From positions 34,116-98,115 of the forward strand of contig VMSP01000170.1 of NCBI GenBank assembly GCA_013792135.1: a DNA stretch of 64,000 bases. The letters are read 5' to 3'. Position numbers and translations under genes: made by a program. A model generated the notes under the pieces. It did no database searches and was not told the DNA's origin. It worked only from the letters and a program-made list of their open reading frames with translations. Numbering within the stretch: position 1 is the stretch's first letter; each line of letters opens with the position of its first letter. Below are positions 1-9,419 of the stretch, in pieces. Origin of the DNA: Desulfocapsa sp. (GTDB lineage: Bacteria > Desulfobacterota > Desulfobulbia > Desulfobulbales > Desulfocapsaceae).

Positions 1-2453
1 CATTTCTCTCCGGTTCGCGGGAGGAGCTGTTGAAGGCGGCCTCTCCTTTTTTCTCGCGTCTTTTGGCTGAGCACGACATCAGCCACTATTATTTTGTCAA
101 GCCTGATCTGACCTGTTTCCTGCGGGTCCATAACCCTGGCCGTTATGGTGATCTTATTGACCGTTATACCATGCAACAGGCCGCTCTTTCCGTAAAACCA
201 TCCTACGGCATAGAACTGGGGAAATTCGGCACCTTCACCCTGAGGGTTGTCTATCCGTGGATTGTCAATAAGAAACTGATCGGCTATGTCGAGCTGGGGC
301 GGGAAATAGACTATATTACTCCCGAATTAAAAAAGATTCTCGGGGTTGAGTTGTTTTTTCTGGTCAAAAAGGAGTTTCTCTCCCGTGAAGACTGGCAGGA
401 AGGGCTGCGGATGAGCGGTCGAAGCGGCAGCTGGGATGAGCTGGCGGACTATGTCGTCATAGACAGGACGCTGCCGAGAATCCCGGAGAGATTCAAAAAT
501 AAAGGGGTGGTCTTTGCGGAACATAAAAGCATGCTGGATGTTCGTCTGGGAGGAAAAGAGTATCAGGGCGGCGCTGTTCCTCTGCTGGATGCCCGAGGAC
601 AGCATATGGGGGTGATTATTTCACTGACGGACTCTACGGCAAGACAGGCTGAACAGAAAAGGATTTTCCTTCTGCTTTCAGTCTGCGTCAGTCTGGGAGG
701 AGCAGGGTACTTTTTCTTTTATATCTCCATGGGCCGTCTGGAGGCTGGCTTGAAAAAGGCATATGGTGGTCTCGAGGAAGAAATTGAACTGCGTAAAGGC
801 ATTGAAGGAAGATTACGTGATCATGAGGAGCAACTGGAACAGCAGGTGGCAGAGAGGACGGCTGAGCTCCGGGCCAGTAACGAGTCTCTTCTGGAGGAGA
901 TGAAGGAGAGACAAGAGTCAGAAAAAAAAGTGCAGCAGGCCAGGGATGAATGGGAAAAATCCTTTAATGCCATCGGGGATCTTATTACCATTCAGGATGT
1001 CGATATGACTGTTATCCGGGCCAACAGGGCTGCTGCTGAGTTTTTCGGGCAAGAGATGGGTCATATCCTCGGCAGAAAATGCTATGAAATTTTTCAGGGA
1101 GGAGCAAGCCCCTGCCCTGGTTGTCCGGTCCAGGAGAGCCGCCTTGACCGCGGAAACCATACGGAAATTATAAACCATGAGCGGCTGGGGAGAATCTTTA
1201 CCGTGAATTCCGCCCCCGTCTTCGATGCAGATGGCAAACTGCAATATCTTGTTCATGTCGCCCAAGATATAACACAGCAGAAAAAACTGGAGGAGGATCT
1301 GCTCCAGGCCCAGAAAATGGAGGCCGTCGGCAACCTGGCCAGCGGCATAGCCCATGACTTCAACAATATCCTGGCAGCAATTCTGGGCTATTCTGCCTTG
1401 GCAAAACGTGATCTTCCGCCACATGCGGCGGCGCAGGAGGATATTGATCAGGTCATAGCCGCAGGACAAAGGGCCACTGCCCTTGTTCAGCAGATTCTCG
1501 ACTTCAGCCGCAAGATAGAACAGACCGTGCAGCCGCTGCAACCGCATCTGATCGTGCAGGATGCCTTGCGACTGTTGCGCTCCACCCTGCCAAGCAGCGT
1601 TGAGATTCAGGAGGACATTGATCCTGCCAGCGGGACAATCCTGGCCGATTCGACCAGGATCCATCAGATTGTCATGAACCTCTGTACCAATGGCTTCCAT
1701 GCCCTGAAGGATGAAAAAGGGATCTTGCTGGTCACGCTTTCCCGTCAGGAAAAGGCTGCAAAAGATTTACCAGCAGAGAGCACTGTCTCTCCAGGCCTTT
1801 TTGTTGTCCTCTCTGTCTGCGACACAGGACAGGGCATGGACGAGGAGACAGCGGCTCATATCTTTGAGCCCTATTTTACCACTAAAGAGAGGGGCTGTGG
1901 GACCGGGCTCGGCCTGGCTGTGGTTCATGGAATCGTTGAGGGATATAAAGGTCTGATCGAGGTGGAAAGCAAGCCGGGGCAGGGCTGCACCTTCCGTGTC
2001 TTTATCCCGGCCCTGGAAACGGAGCTCTCAGTTCCGGAAAGTGCTAAAGAGCAGGGACAGGATGCTCTGTCCACTGGCACGGAGCGGATTCTTATTATTG
2101 ATGATGAACCCCTCCTGGTCAAGATAAACAAGAGGCTTCTAGAGGATTATGGCTATACGGTCACCGGGAGCACAGACAGCAGAGAGGCCCTGGAAAAGGT
2201 GTTGGCCGATCCGCAGCAGTTTGACCTTATCGTGACCGATCAGACCATGCCGGGTCTTTCCGGCTCTGAACTGGCCAAGGCCGTGCTCGAGGTCGCCCCG
2301 CACATGCCGATCATCATCTGCACCGGCCACAGTGCAGTTACCTCGAAAGAAGAGGCCATGGCCATGGGTATCAGGAAGTATCTCCATAAACCGGTACAGA
2401 AAGATGAGCTTGCCAGAACTGTGAGGATGGTCCTGGATGAACGAAAAAAATAA
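1..2453 (+). CDS. Hybrid sensor histidine kinase (Cache-PAS-HisKA-HATPase-receiver), 5' partial
   Basis: Membrane-bound hybrid histidine kinase. The frame stays open to base 1, so the start lies outside the window; the first possible start inside is TTG at 30 (807 residues). Residues 1-200 from there resemble a double-Cache sensor ([10 protein letters not shown] motif), followed by one membrane segment near 211-233, a coiled coil to about 305, and a PAS domain (310-420) holding a PCPGCP motif that could bind a cofactor. The HisKA domain has the phospho-acceptor H442 in [10 protein letters not shown], then a HATPase with the G boxes DTGQGMD and GTGLGLA. The C-terminal receiver (about 690-805) has IIDDEP and the phospho-acceptor D in VTDQTMPG. 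Signal and output are unknown; no DNA-binding output domain is seen. The 3' end faces the minus-strand ferredoxin gene. Confidence 0.9.
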   Translation, partial: FLSGSREELLKAASPFFSRLLAEHDISHYYFVKPDLTCFLRVHNPGRYGDLIDRYTMQQAALSVKPSYGIELGKFGTFTLRVVYPWIVNKKLIGYVELGREIDYITPELKKILGVELFFLVKKEFLSREDWQEGLRMSGRSGSWDELADYVVIDRTLPRIPERFKNKGVVFAEHKSMLDVRLGGKEYQGGAVPLLDARGQHMGVIISLTDSTARQAEQKRIFLLLSVCVSLGGAGYFFFYISMGRLEAGLKKAYGGLEEEIELRKGIEGRLRDHEEQLEQQVAERTAELRASNESLLEEMKERQESEKKVQQARDEWEKSFNAIGDLITIQDVDMTVIRANRAAAEFFGQEMGHILGRKCYEIFQGGASPCPGCPVQESRLDRGNHTEIINHERLGRIFTVNSAPVFDADGKLQYLVHVAQDITQQKKLEEDLLQAQKMEAVGNLASGIAHDFNNILAAILGYSALAKRDLPPHAAAQEDIDQVIAAGQRATALVQQILDFSRKIEQTVQPLQPHLIVQDALRLLRSTLPSSVEIQEDIDPASGTILADSTRIHQIVMNLCTNGFHALKDEKGILLVTLSRQEKAAKDLPAESTVSPGLFVVLSVCDTGQGMDEETAAHIFEPYFTTKERGCGTGLGLAVVHGIVEGYKGLIEVESKPGQGCTFRVFIPALETELSVPESAKEQGQDALSTGTERILIIDDEPLLVKINKRLLEDYGYTVTGSTDSREALEKVLADPQQFDLIVTDQTMPGLSGSELAKAVLEVAPHMPIIICTGHSAVTSKEEAMAMGIRKYLHKPVQKDELARTVRMVLDERKK

Positions 2454-2546
2454 TCAGGAGGTGGAAACTCACCCTTTCCCGAGATCGCCCCTATTTTGGA
2501 GAGCAGAACATTGCATCTCCCTTTTTCCCTGATGGTCAATACAGAT

Positions 2547-2576
2547 AGGCCCGGATGCCCGGCATCCTCCGGGCCT
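2547..2576. terminator. Hairpin between convergent genes
   Basis: A 9-bp perfect stem (AGGCCCGGA at 2547-2555 with its complement at 2568-2576) lies between the ends of the convergent kinase and ferredoxin genes. There is no T run, so its role as a bidirectional terminator is a guess. Confidence 0.4.
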
Positions 2577-2607
2577 GCCTGCCTGCTCAAGCTTCAGCTC
2601 GCTTTGC

Positions 2608-3360
2608 TTACCACTGGCTGCGTCCAATTACCTCGCCCCGAGTGGAAAGGGTTATCTGCTCCACCGGAACCGTCTTCCCGGCCTGTTCCATGGCCTGCTT
2701 GATGATACCGATCATGGAGGAACAGCAGGGGACTTCCATGATCAGGATGGTCAGGCTGTTGAGATTGCAGGTGGCAATGATCTCGGCAAAACGCTGGACA
2801 TAGCTCTGGGCGTCGTCAAATTTGGGACAGCCCATCATTACCACCTTGCCGGTTAAAAAGTCTGTCTGAAAATTAGGAGCAGAGACCGCTGTGCAGTCGG
2901 CAGCAACTAACAGATCGGCATTCTGCAGGAAAGGGGCCGAAGGTGGAACCAGGCGAATCTGGACCGGCCAGTGACTGAGGGCGGAAGTGCCGCCAGTAAC
3001 GGCCAATGTCGGTTTATTAGCTGATTGACAGTGTGTCTGCGGGGCAAAGTTCTGGAGCCTGGCCGATGGACAGCCGGAGGGTTTGGGGCTGGTCTTCGCG
3101 CTCTCCTGTTTCTTCTTATTGGCCAGGAATTCCTGCACGGCCTCTTCGCTGAAATCCTCGGCCTCACGTTCAATGATCTGCAGTGCGCCGGTGGGACAGG
3201 AACCAAGGCAGGCACCCAGACCGTCGCAGAGCTTGTCGGCTACCAGTCTGGCCTTGCCGTCAATGATCTGCAGTGATCCTTCTGCACAGTCCGGTACACA
3301 AAGGCCACAACCGTTGCAGAGCTTTTCGTCTATCAATATAATTTTGCGCATTATTTTCAT
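2608..3360 (-). CDS. Two-cluster 4Fe-4S ferredoxin with a C-terminal electron-transfer-associated domain (FrdX-like)
   Basis: Cytoplasmic iron-sulfur protein of 250 residues. Two cluster motifs are visible near the N-terminus: CNGCGLCVPDC (about 16-26) and CDGLGACLGSC (about 45-55). A Lys/Ser/Pro-rich linker (about 80-120) is followed by a conserved C-terminal domain with HWPVQIRLVPP, ADCTAV, MMGCPKFDD and MEVPCC motifs, the typical form of this anaerobe ferredoxin family. An HcpR/FNR-like palindrome sits about 95 bases upstream (3456-3469). With hcp on the same strand nearby this fits the ferredoxin (frdX) reported with hcp in HcpR regulons, so it may feed electrons to hybrid-cluster protein; that link is inference. 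ATG at 3360; MRKIIL four codons on is an alternative start. Confidence 0.85.
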   Translation of the reverse strand: MKIMRKIILIDEKLCNGCGLCVPDCAEGSLQIIDGKARLVADKLCDGLGACLGSCPTGALQIIEREAEDFSEEAVQEFLANKKKQESAKTSPKPSGCPSARLQNFAPQTHCQSANKPTLAVTGGTSALSHWPVQIRLVPPSAPFLQNADLLVAADCTAVSAPNFQTDFLTGKVVMMGCPKFDDAQSYVQRFAEIIATCNLNSLTILIMEVPCCSSMIGIIKQAMEQAGKTVPVEQITLSTRGEVIGRSQW

Positions 3361-3455
3361 TTTAATATTTTCCCGGATAAAAGGTTATGGATTAATCTCT
3401 TGTATGTGATCCTGTTTTGTATGATCCCATTATAGCAGAAATAATCCCTGTCACC

Positions 3456-3469
3456 TTGACTTGGGTCAA
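3456..3469. promoter_or_regulatory. HcpR/FNR-type operator upstream of the ferredoxin gene
   Basis: The sequence shows TTGAC-TTGG-GTCAA, a perfect palindrome that extends one more base pair each side (3455-3470). This is the TTGAC-N4-GTCAA form known for the HcpR branch of the CRP/FNR family in sulfate reducers. It lies between the terminator of the upstream minus gene and the ferredoxin start. A related site lies upstream of hcp. Confidence 0.7.
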
Positions 3470-3481
3470 GCCTCTAATAAA

Positions 3482-3509
3482 AATAGCCCCCGATCTTATG
3501 GGGGCTATT
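3482..3509 (-). terminator. Rho-independent terminator after the zinc-ribbon/HD-like gene
   Basis: A 10-bp perfect stem AATAGCCCCC / GGGGGCTATT with an 8-base loop. On the minus strand it is followed by TTTTTATTA and lies about 80 bases past the stop at 3591, so it closes the hcp-side transcription unit before the ferredoxin promoter. Confidence 0.75.
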
Positions 3510-3590
3510 AAAATGTTGTGATAGAAAATTCAGGTACGGGAAAAGTACTTGTTTTTTATTCTAACGGGGAGTGTTTGAACGTGTTGGTGA

Positions 3591-4241
3591 TTATTTTATT
3601 TGTGCTTTACGCCGGGTCTTAATCTCTTCCACCGTTTTTATACCTGCTTCGGTCAGGCAGGTGTTTGCCGGATCTAAGGCGAGACCCAGGCTCATGTCGG
3701 CCAGGATACAGGCGTCATGGAAGATGGCGGCTGACTTTGCCTCTTCATCATTCATGGCAGGCTGCCGGGAGAGAAGCGCATTCACCTTCTTGATAAGGGT
3801 TTCTTCCGCCTTCAGTTCCGTCAGCAGAGCCAGAGGCTGGTCGATCTCTGTGAGCAGGGCGGCGGCGACAATGGAGGCCATGTTCCCGCCCTCTTCCTGG
3901 CAGAGTTTTTCGCCAAATTCCGCCCTTCTGCTGAACAGAATATATTTTTGCTCATTATCCAGTAATCGTTTCCGCACTGCAATTGCCAGCCGATCCTTGA
4001 ACAGGTCAGCAAGTCCGGCCCGCAGATCGGACGGCAGTGCTCCCATGCACTGTTCGGCATAGGGACAGTAGGAGGCGCAGCCAAAATCGATCTTGGGATT
4101 TAGTGTCTTGTGTCCACACTGTTTACAGGTACGTTGACTGTCGTCCTTGAAAAATTCCAGAACATTTCCGCAGTGGGGGCAGGGGAGTTCAAAGACGGCC
4201 TCGCCGCTCCAGTATCGGCTATCCTGTCCAGGACATTGCAT
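3591..4241 (-). CDS. Zinc-ribbon protein with degenerate HD-phosphohydrolase-like domain
   Basis: A 216-residue soluble protein. The N-terminal third has a zinc-ribbon pair, CPHC (about 21-24) and CKQC (about 39-42), then GCASYCPYAEQC, a second cysteine group typical of small anaerobe proteins annotated as phosphohydrolases. The remaining helical region corresponds to an HD domain, but only an isolated HD pair (FHDAC) is obvious, so catalytic activity is doubtful. It starts 20 bases after the stop of the sulfite-reductase-like gene, so the two are almost certainly co-transcribed. Its cysteines suggest a metal- or redox-linked role in the same stress response; the exact role is unknown. Confidence 0.75.
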   Translation of the reverse strand: MQCPGQDSRYWSGEAVFELPCPHCGNVLEFFKDDSQRTCKQCGHKTLNPKIDFGCASYCPYAEQCMGALPSDLRAGLADLFKDRLAIAVRKRLLDNEQKYILFSRRAEFGEKLCQEEGGNMASIVAAALLTEIDQPLALLTELKAEETLIKKVNALLSRQPAMNDEEAKSAAIFHDACILADMSLGLALDPANTCLTEAGIKTVEEIKTRRKAQIK

Positions 4242-4261
4242 GATAAACCCTCCGGGCTGAA

Positions 4262-4888
4262 TTATTCGCTCAGGACTACTTCTTTGAAGGCGTCAATACC
4301 AAAACGCTCCATGAAGCGTGCTGTTCGTGATTTATATTTGGCATTCTGTTGATAGACGGTCAGGCATTTTTGCACGAGATCGACAACTTGGTCGTCGGTC
4401 AGGGCTTCGGCTATGATGTCGCCAAGACGTGGATTGCCGCCGCCGTTGCCCCCAAAGACCAAGGTCCAGCCTTTTTTTGTGGCAAAGATGCCCACGTCGC
4501 GGACATAGGGTTCGGTGCAGGACATCCGGCAGCCGGAGATCCCGACCTTGACCTTGCCGGGCAGGGGTTCGGGAAAAGAAATCTGCTCAATCCTGGCGCC
4601 GAGTGCCAAGGAGTCGCTGGTACCGAATTTGCACCACTGCGAGCCGGGGCAGGCCTGGACGTAATGGACGCCGTTGACGGCCACCGGCCGGATCAGGGGG
4701 TGCAGTTCGGTCTTGAGCTTTTTCTGCTCTTCCTCATCCATGCCAAGAAGGGCCAAGCGTTGGGCCGAAGTGATCTTGGTCATGGGAACATCATATTTAT
4801 TGATGATTGCAACAATTTCTTCCAGCTCTTTTGGCGAAAACAGACCCATGTTCAAACCAGGGACCACGCCGTATGTCTTTTGATTCAT
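4262..4888 (-). CDS. Small nitrite/sulfite reductase-type siroheme/4Fe-4S protein
   Basis: Low-molecular-weight member of the nitrite/sulfite reductase family, 208 residues. The cluster motif is C-x5-C (ACPGSQWC) and C-x3-C (GCRMSC), which in this family ligates a 4Fe-4S cluster coupled to siroheme. The size matches the small assimilatory-type sulfite reductases of sulfate reducers rather than DsrAB. I chose ATG at 4888 because AGAGAG lies just upstream and the protein then begins MNQKTYGVV; a longer frame to 4927 exists. It lies between hcp and the zinc-ribbon gene on the same strand. Substrate (sulfite, nitrite or another N/S oxide) cannot be told from sequence. Confidence 0.85.
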   Translation of the reverse strand: MNQKTYGVVPGLNMGLFSPKELEEIVAIINKYDVPMTKITSAQRLALLGMDEEEQKKLKTELHPLIRPVAVNGVHYVQACPGSQWCKFGTSDSLALGARIEQISFPEPLPGKVKVGISGCRMSCTEPYVRDVGIFATKKGWTLVFGGNGGGNPRLGDIIAEALTDDQVVDLVQKCLTVYQQNAKYKSRTARFMERFGIDAFKEVVLSE

Positions 4889-4918
4889 TGTAAATTCTCT
4901 CTTGTGTAAACAGGAAAA

Positions 4919-4949
4919 GCAGGACACGCTGATCTGAGCCGTGTCCTGC
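4919..4949 (-). terminator. Hairpin after hcp
   Basis: A 10-bp perfect stem GCAGGACACG / CGTGTCCTGC with an 11-base loop lies just past the hcp stop; on the minus strand it is followed by TTTT. It may end the hcp transcript or only weaken read-through into the next gene. Confidence 0.55.
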
Positions 4950-4973
4950 CGGGGGGAACCAATGGTTGCTATC

Positions 4974-6602
4974 TTAGCCCAGGATGGCCTTCAGATCAGC
5001 CTCGGGAGTGGAAACCGGTTTGACGTTGAAATTTTCCACCAATACGTTGAGGACATTGGGGGTGATGAAGGCCGGCAGCGAGGGTCCAAGATGGATGTTT
5101 TTGATTCCCAGGCTGAACAGGGTGAGAAGAATAACCACTGCCTTTTGCTCGTACCAGGAAAGAATCATGGAGAGGGGCAGATCATTGACTCCGCATTCAA
5201 AGGCGCCGGCCAGGGCCACCGCAATCTGGATGGCGGAGTAGGCGTCATTGCACTGACCAACATCAAGGAGACGGGGGATGCCGCCGATATCACCAAGTTT
5301 TTTGTCAAAGAAGCGGAACTTGCCACAGGCGAGCGTCAGGATCATGCAGTCGGTGGGGATCTGCTCGACGATCTCGGTGTAGTAGTTGCGTCCGGGTTTG
5401 GCACCATCACATCCACCTACCAGGAAGAAGTGACGGATGGCCTTGGATTTAACGGCCTCAATCACCTTGTCGGCCACGCCCAATACGGTGTTGCGGGCAA
5501 AGCCAACGAGGACGGAGTCATTGTCTACGGTATCGGTGAAGCCGGGCAGGGCCAAGGCACGGTTAATTACCGGGCTGAAGTCTTTGTCGTTGCCGATGTG
5601 GGCAACATCCGGCCAGCCGACCAGACCGGTGGTGAAGACATTGGCCTTGTAGGAGTCTTTTGGTTTCTGGATGCAGTTGGTGGTAAAGAGGATAGCCCCT
5701 GGAAATTCAGGCATCTCCTTTTGCTGATTCTGCCAAGCTGTGCCGAAATGGCCATAGAAATGGCTGTATTTCTTCAGCTCAGGATAGCCGTGGCAGGGCA
5801 GCATCTCGCCGTGGGTGTAGATGTTGATTCCCTTATCTTTGGTCTGCTCCAGGAGCATGGCCAGATCTTTGAGGTCATGACCGGTGACCAGGATACACTT
5901 GCCGGGGATATGACCAAGCGGTACCGGGGTGGGGACTGGATGACCGTAGGTGCCGGTATTACCGGCATCCAATAGTTCCATGGCCCGCAGGTTAACCTCG
6001 CCGCATTTGAGGGCCAGGGCCACCAGCTGGTTGAGGTCCAGGTCGCCGGTCAGTGCGGCCATGGCTTCATGAATGTAGGCGTAGACAGCATCATCTTCCT
6101 GGCCGAGGATGGCAGCATGGTCAGCATAGGCGGCAAGGCCGCGCAGTCCGTACATGGTGATCTGCTTGAGGGATTGCAGGTCTGGGTTGGCATCCAGGGT
6201 GTTGATGAAGTTCAGGGCGGCGCCCTGCTCTTCCAGTCCGGTCAGAGAGTCGGCCGGGGTAAAGGTGGCTGCGGCGGCGGTAAAATCAATCTTGCCGCCA
6301 GCAGCTTTTACTTCGGCTTTCAGGGTTTCCCGCAGAGCGACGATCTTATGGATCAGGACACCAAAACGGGCGGGGTCAAAATCGACATTGGTAAGACAGG
6401 AAAAAATTGCCTCACAGGTGAAACGATCGACAGCGTTATCTATCACTCCGACCTTACGCCCTGCGTCAGCCAGCAGGCAAAGGCCTTGGACTGCATGAGT
6501 AAGAAGATCTTCAAGGCCGGCTACAGGCTCAGTCTTACCACAGACACCGATGGTGGTGCAGGCGATTCCTTTAGCGGTTTGTTCACATTGATTGCAGTAC
6601 AT
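4974..6602 (-). CDS. hcp: Hydroxylamine reductase / hybrid-cluster protein, class I type
   Basis: Cytoplasmic hybrid-cluster protein of 542 residues. It reduces hydroxylamine in vitro and is linked to NO detoxification in anaerobes. The N-terminus MYCNQCEQTAKG shows the compact C-x2-C-x8-C-x5-C spacing (Cys 3, 6, 15, 21) of the anaerobe form with a 4Fe-4S cluster rather than the wider-spaced enterobacterial 2Fe-2S form. Downstream motifs such as HGEMLPCHGYPELKKY, NCIQKP, GGCDGAKPGRNYYTE and LACGKFRFF supply hybrid-cluster ligands. ATG at 6602 is preceded by AAGGAGC; the frame could extend to 6641 but homologues start at MYCNQCE. An FNR/HcpR-like box lies 133 bases upstream. It leads the minus-strand stress block. 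Confidence 0.97.
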   Translation of the reverse strand: MYCNQCEQTAKGIACTTIGVCGKTEPVAGLEDLLTHAVQGLCLLADAGRKVGVIDNAVDRFTCEAIFSCLTNVDFDPARFGVLIHKIVALRETLKAEVKAAGGKIDFTAAAATFTPADSLTGLEEQGAALNFINTLDANPDLQSLKQITMYGLRGLAAYADHAAILGQEDDAVYAYIHEAMAALTGDLDLNQLVALALKCGEVNLRAMELLDAGNTGTYGHPVPTPVPLGHIPGKCILVTGHDLKDLAMLLEQTKDKGINIYTHGEMLPCHGYPELKKYSHFYGHFGTAWQNQQKEMPEFPGAILFTTNCIQKPKDSYKANVFTTGLVGWPDVAHIGNDKDFSPVINRALALPGFTDTVDNDSVLVGFARNTVLGVADKVIEAVKSKAIRHFFLVGGCDGAKPGRNYYTEIVEQIPTDCMILTLACGKFRFFDKKLGDIGGIPRLLDVGQCNDAYSAIQIAVALAGAFECGVNDLPLSMILSWYEQKAVVILLTLFSLGIKNIHLGPSLPAFITPNVLNVLVENFNVKPVSTPEADLKAILG

Positions 6603-6734
6603 GGTTTGCTCCTTGGTTGGGGTGAATGAAAAAGTTCTCAATAAAGTATACGTTACATTTTGGGCATTGTGAAATTCTTATTACAAATATGTCGTTTATG
6701 TTTGATACTCTATCGTAGATCAGGAGATGTTTGT

Positions 6735-6748
6735 TTGATCTAGGTCAA
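6735..6748. promoter_or_regulatory. HcpR/FNR-type operator upstream of hcp
   Basis: TTGA-TCTAGG-TCAA, a TTGA-N6-TCAA palindrome with the FNR/HcpR architecture, 133 bases upstream of the hcp start. It differs from the perfect site before the ferredoxin gene only in the fifth base and spacer. No other strong element was seen in the 276-base gap apart from AT-rich promoter-like DNA. Confidence 0.6.
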
Positions 6749-6878
6749 GGAAAGAAACTTTTTTCTGGAAAGAAGTGATTTTTTTGGGGGGAGGAGAAAG
6801 GGATAGAAAGAAGATTGCCGTATCTGAGGTTAGTACGGCATGTCAGTGAAGCTGGAGGTAGTAGGAGGAGGATGAGGT

Positions 6879-9419
6879 CTATCGTGCCAGTTCGTCTCTC
6901 ACCGCTCGGCCCAACCCTTCCATGGTGTAGGGTTTTGTGATGAACTCCCCGGCCCCAAGCGCTGTCGCCTCTTCCACATCGATGCTTCTGGCGTAGCCGC
7001 TGGTAATGACCGCCTTCTGGCCGGGATGGATGGCGATGATTTGTTTGTATGTCTCCCGGCCATTTATGCCTGGAGACATAAGCATGTCAAGAAGGATGAG
7101 ATCCATCGGTTTTTCCCGGAGGAACTGCACTGCCTCTTCCCCTGAGCTCGTCGTTTCCACTGAGTAGCCAAACTGTTCCAGCATACGTGAGGCGATATCC
7201 CGCTGCTGAGGCTCATCATCCACGACCAGAATGGATTCACCCTTTCCCTGTAATGTGGCAAGATCCGTCTGCTCTTTCCTGGTTTCGGGCTCTCCGTCCG
7301 TTGAAACTGGAAAATAGAGGGCAAAGGAAGTCCCTTTCTCGCTGCTTTCCACATTGATTCCGCCGCCATGATCCTGAACGGTGCTCCACACCACAGAGAG
7401 TCCCAGGCCCGTACCGCTTCTGCCCATGACCTTCTTGGTGTAAAACGGCTCAAAAATATGCTCCAGATCGGCCTGCGCTATGCCGGAACCGGAATCGGTC
7501 ACGAGCAGCAGCGCGTATTTCCCCGGCATTATCTTCAGGGTACTGCCTGAAGATTCATCAACGTCACAGATGCTGGTGGAAACATGGATGTTACCCGGTC
7601 CGACAATGGCCTCGGCCGCGTTGGTGATCAGGTTCATGATGCTCTTGCGGATATGCACCGGCGAACAGGAAACAGTACAGGGGGCGGGAGTTAACCTGGA
7701 GATGATCTGCACTTCTGGATGCAGGGCCTGCAGCATCATCCCTTCCGGGGATTCAAGATATTCGGTAACCAGAGTGTTGAGGTTGGCTGGTTTTTTGGTA
7801 CTGGCCACTCCTCTGGCAATGGTAAGCAGGTCGGCCACAACTGCTGCGGCCCGGAGTCCGGCCTCGTGCATCAACTGCAGGGGCTTTTGCAGGTTACTGT
7901 CCTGAGGAAGTTGCCGGAGTACCAGCTCCGGGTAACCGACAATTCCGGAAAGGATATTGTTCAGATCGTGGGCCACCCCACCGGCCATGAGTCCAATGGC
8001 CTCCATCTTACTGGTTCGGGCTTGATGGTTATGCAAATCCTGCTCCACCCGTTGGAGCCGATTATAGCCGGTCTGATCGTTCAAGGTGATGATGATGGTA
8101 TCATCGACCAAGGTGAAGGCCAGGATAACGTCTTTGAACGAGCCGTCTTTACAGACTATACTTCTTTCCTTGAAGGTGGCGCCTTCCCCGGTTTCTATGG
8201 CGGTGTGCAGTTTATTCTGCCAGTCCAGGAGGACTTCTTCCTGTGTTTTTTTATTGGGGAAAGTCCTGGCGAACCAGGTCCCAATAGTTGGCACATCTTC
8301 AAGGGTGTAGCCGTAGGTGTTTTGGCATTGACCGTTGATCAGTCTTGTCTGGCCGGCAGTGCCGACAATGATAATGGGGATGTGGGAACTGTCGATAAAG
8401 CGGGAAAAGATACGTTCCTGTTCCAGTAGTCTTTGTTCAGCCTGCAACCGCTGCCTGGATTCGCGGATAATGATACGGGAACGGAGCAGAAAAGCCCCTA
8501 CGGCCATAACCGTACAGAACAGAGTGACCCACCATATGCCAAAAGCATTAATTGCCTGCAAAGCTTGTCGTTCCGGGGTCGCGACTACAACGGACCAGCG
8601 GGTCCCAGGAAGTTGAATCGGCGAATAGACGGCCTGCTTGCGGATGGTTTCGACTTGATTGTTTTTTATCCGGTCATAGTCGTATACTGCAGTTCCTTCA
8701 TCTCCGGCCATCATCTTCCGGGCCATGAACAGCACAGAGGGAAACTGGGCAGAGGTCTCGTCTACTGTTTTGCCGATGTGACCAGGAACAGGACAGTAAA
8801 GTTCTACTCCCGCTGCGCTGATCAGCCAGGCGTACCCATCTGCTCCGATAATGATGTCCGCCAGATATCTTTTAGTAATCGTTTCGAAGGGAATCAGGAT
8901 GGAGATGCAGCCGACGTACACCCCGCTGTCGAAAACAGGATAAGCAAAGGCCACGGTCCGATAGCCCTGAGCAGCCGTAAAGACCTCGCTTACCTGGGCC
9001 TGATGGGTCTGAATGATTCGCCGGTTATGCTCCTGACCGGATACATCCATGCCGAGAACTTTTGAATTGTCTGGAACGGTCGCAAGGATATGTCCGGAGG
9101 CGTCAATGCGGGTGACGGCGCTCACCGACCCTTGAGTAAAGCCATACATGTCCTCCAGGAGCTGTCTTCCCTGCCTGTCGATCCGGATAATGGAGTCCTG
9201 TTTGGCCAGATAGGCGAGGATGCTTCGATAATGGTGAAAATGTTCTTCGATCCCCTTTGCTGCCTGTCGAGCCAAAATAAGTTGCTGGGCGTTGAGCGCC
9301 TGGATGGTATTGTCACGGACTATCCGGTATGGAGGATAAAAGATGGCGGCTCCTGCCAGTAAAAGCAGGAGATAGAGGGCAACGGATTTAAGGTTGTTAG
9401 AGACTGTTTTGTTTGGCAT
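6879..9419 (-). CDS. Hybrid sensor histidine kinase (dCache-PAS-HisKA-HATPase-receiver)
   Basis: 846-residue inner-membrane hybrid kinase. A membrane segment near 12-30 and another near 290-312 flank a periplasmic double-Cache domain (about 40-280, with WSVVVATPER before the second segment). A PAS domain follows (about 345-455), then HisKA with the acceptor His in GGVAHDLNNIL, a HATPase with DSGSGIA and GTGLGLS, and a C-terminal receiver with VVDDEP and the acceptor Asp in LLDMLMSPGING. The layout matches the kinase at the left edge, but the sensor differs. It is divergent from the nitroreductase gene with a 394-base gap. Signal and partner are unknown. Confidence 0.93.
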   Translation of the reverse strand: MPNKTVSNNLKSVALYLLLLLAGAAIFYPPYRIVRDNTIQALNAQQLILARQAAKGIEEHFHHYRSILAYLAKQDSIIRIDRQGRQLLEDMYGFTQGSVSAVTRIDASGHILATVPDNSKVLGMDVSGQEHNRRIIQTHQAQVSEVFTAAQGYRTVAFAYPVFDSGVYVGCISILIPFETITKRYLADIIIGADGYAWLISAAGVELYCPVPGHIGKTVDETSAQFPSVLFMARKMMAGDEGTAVYDYDRIKNNQVETIRKQAVYSPIQLPGTRWSVVVATPERQALQAINAFGIWWVTLFCTVMAVGAFLLRSRIIIRESRQRLQAEQRLLEQERIFSRFIDSSHIPIIIVGTAGQTRLINGQCQNTYGYTLEDVPTIGTWFARTFPNKKTQEEVLLDWQNKLHTAIETGEGATFKERSIVCKDGSFKDVILAFTLVDDTIIITLNDQTGYNRLQRVEQDLHNHQARTSKMEAIGLMAGGVAHDLNNILSGIVGYPELVLRQLPQDSNLQKPLQLMHEAGLRAAAVVADLLTIARGVASTKKPANLNTLVTEYLESPEGMMLQALHPEVQIISRLTPAPCTVSCSPVHIRKSIMNLITNAAEAIVGPGNIHVSTSICDVDESSGSTLKIMPGKYALLLVTDSGSGIAQADLEHIFEPFYTKKVMGRSGTGLGLSVVWSTVQDHGGGINVESSEKGTSFALYFPVSTDGEPETRKEQTDLATLQGKGESILVVDDEPQQRDIASRMLEQFGYSVETTSSGEEAVQFLREKPMDLILLDMLMSPGINGRETYKQIIAIHPGQKAVITSGYARSIDVEEATALGAGEFITKPYTMEGLGRAVRDELAR

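Noticed and set aside
4941..5975. 344-residue plus-strand frame over hcp
   Set aside because: Antisense of an intact hcp gene, Gly/Asp-rich shadow composition.
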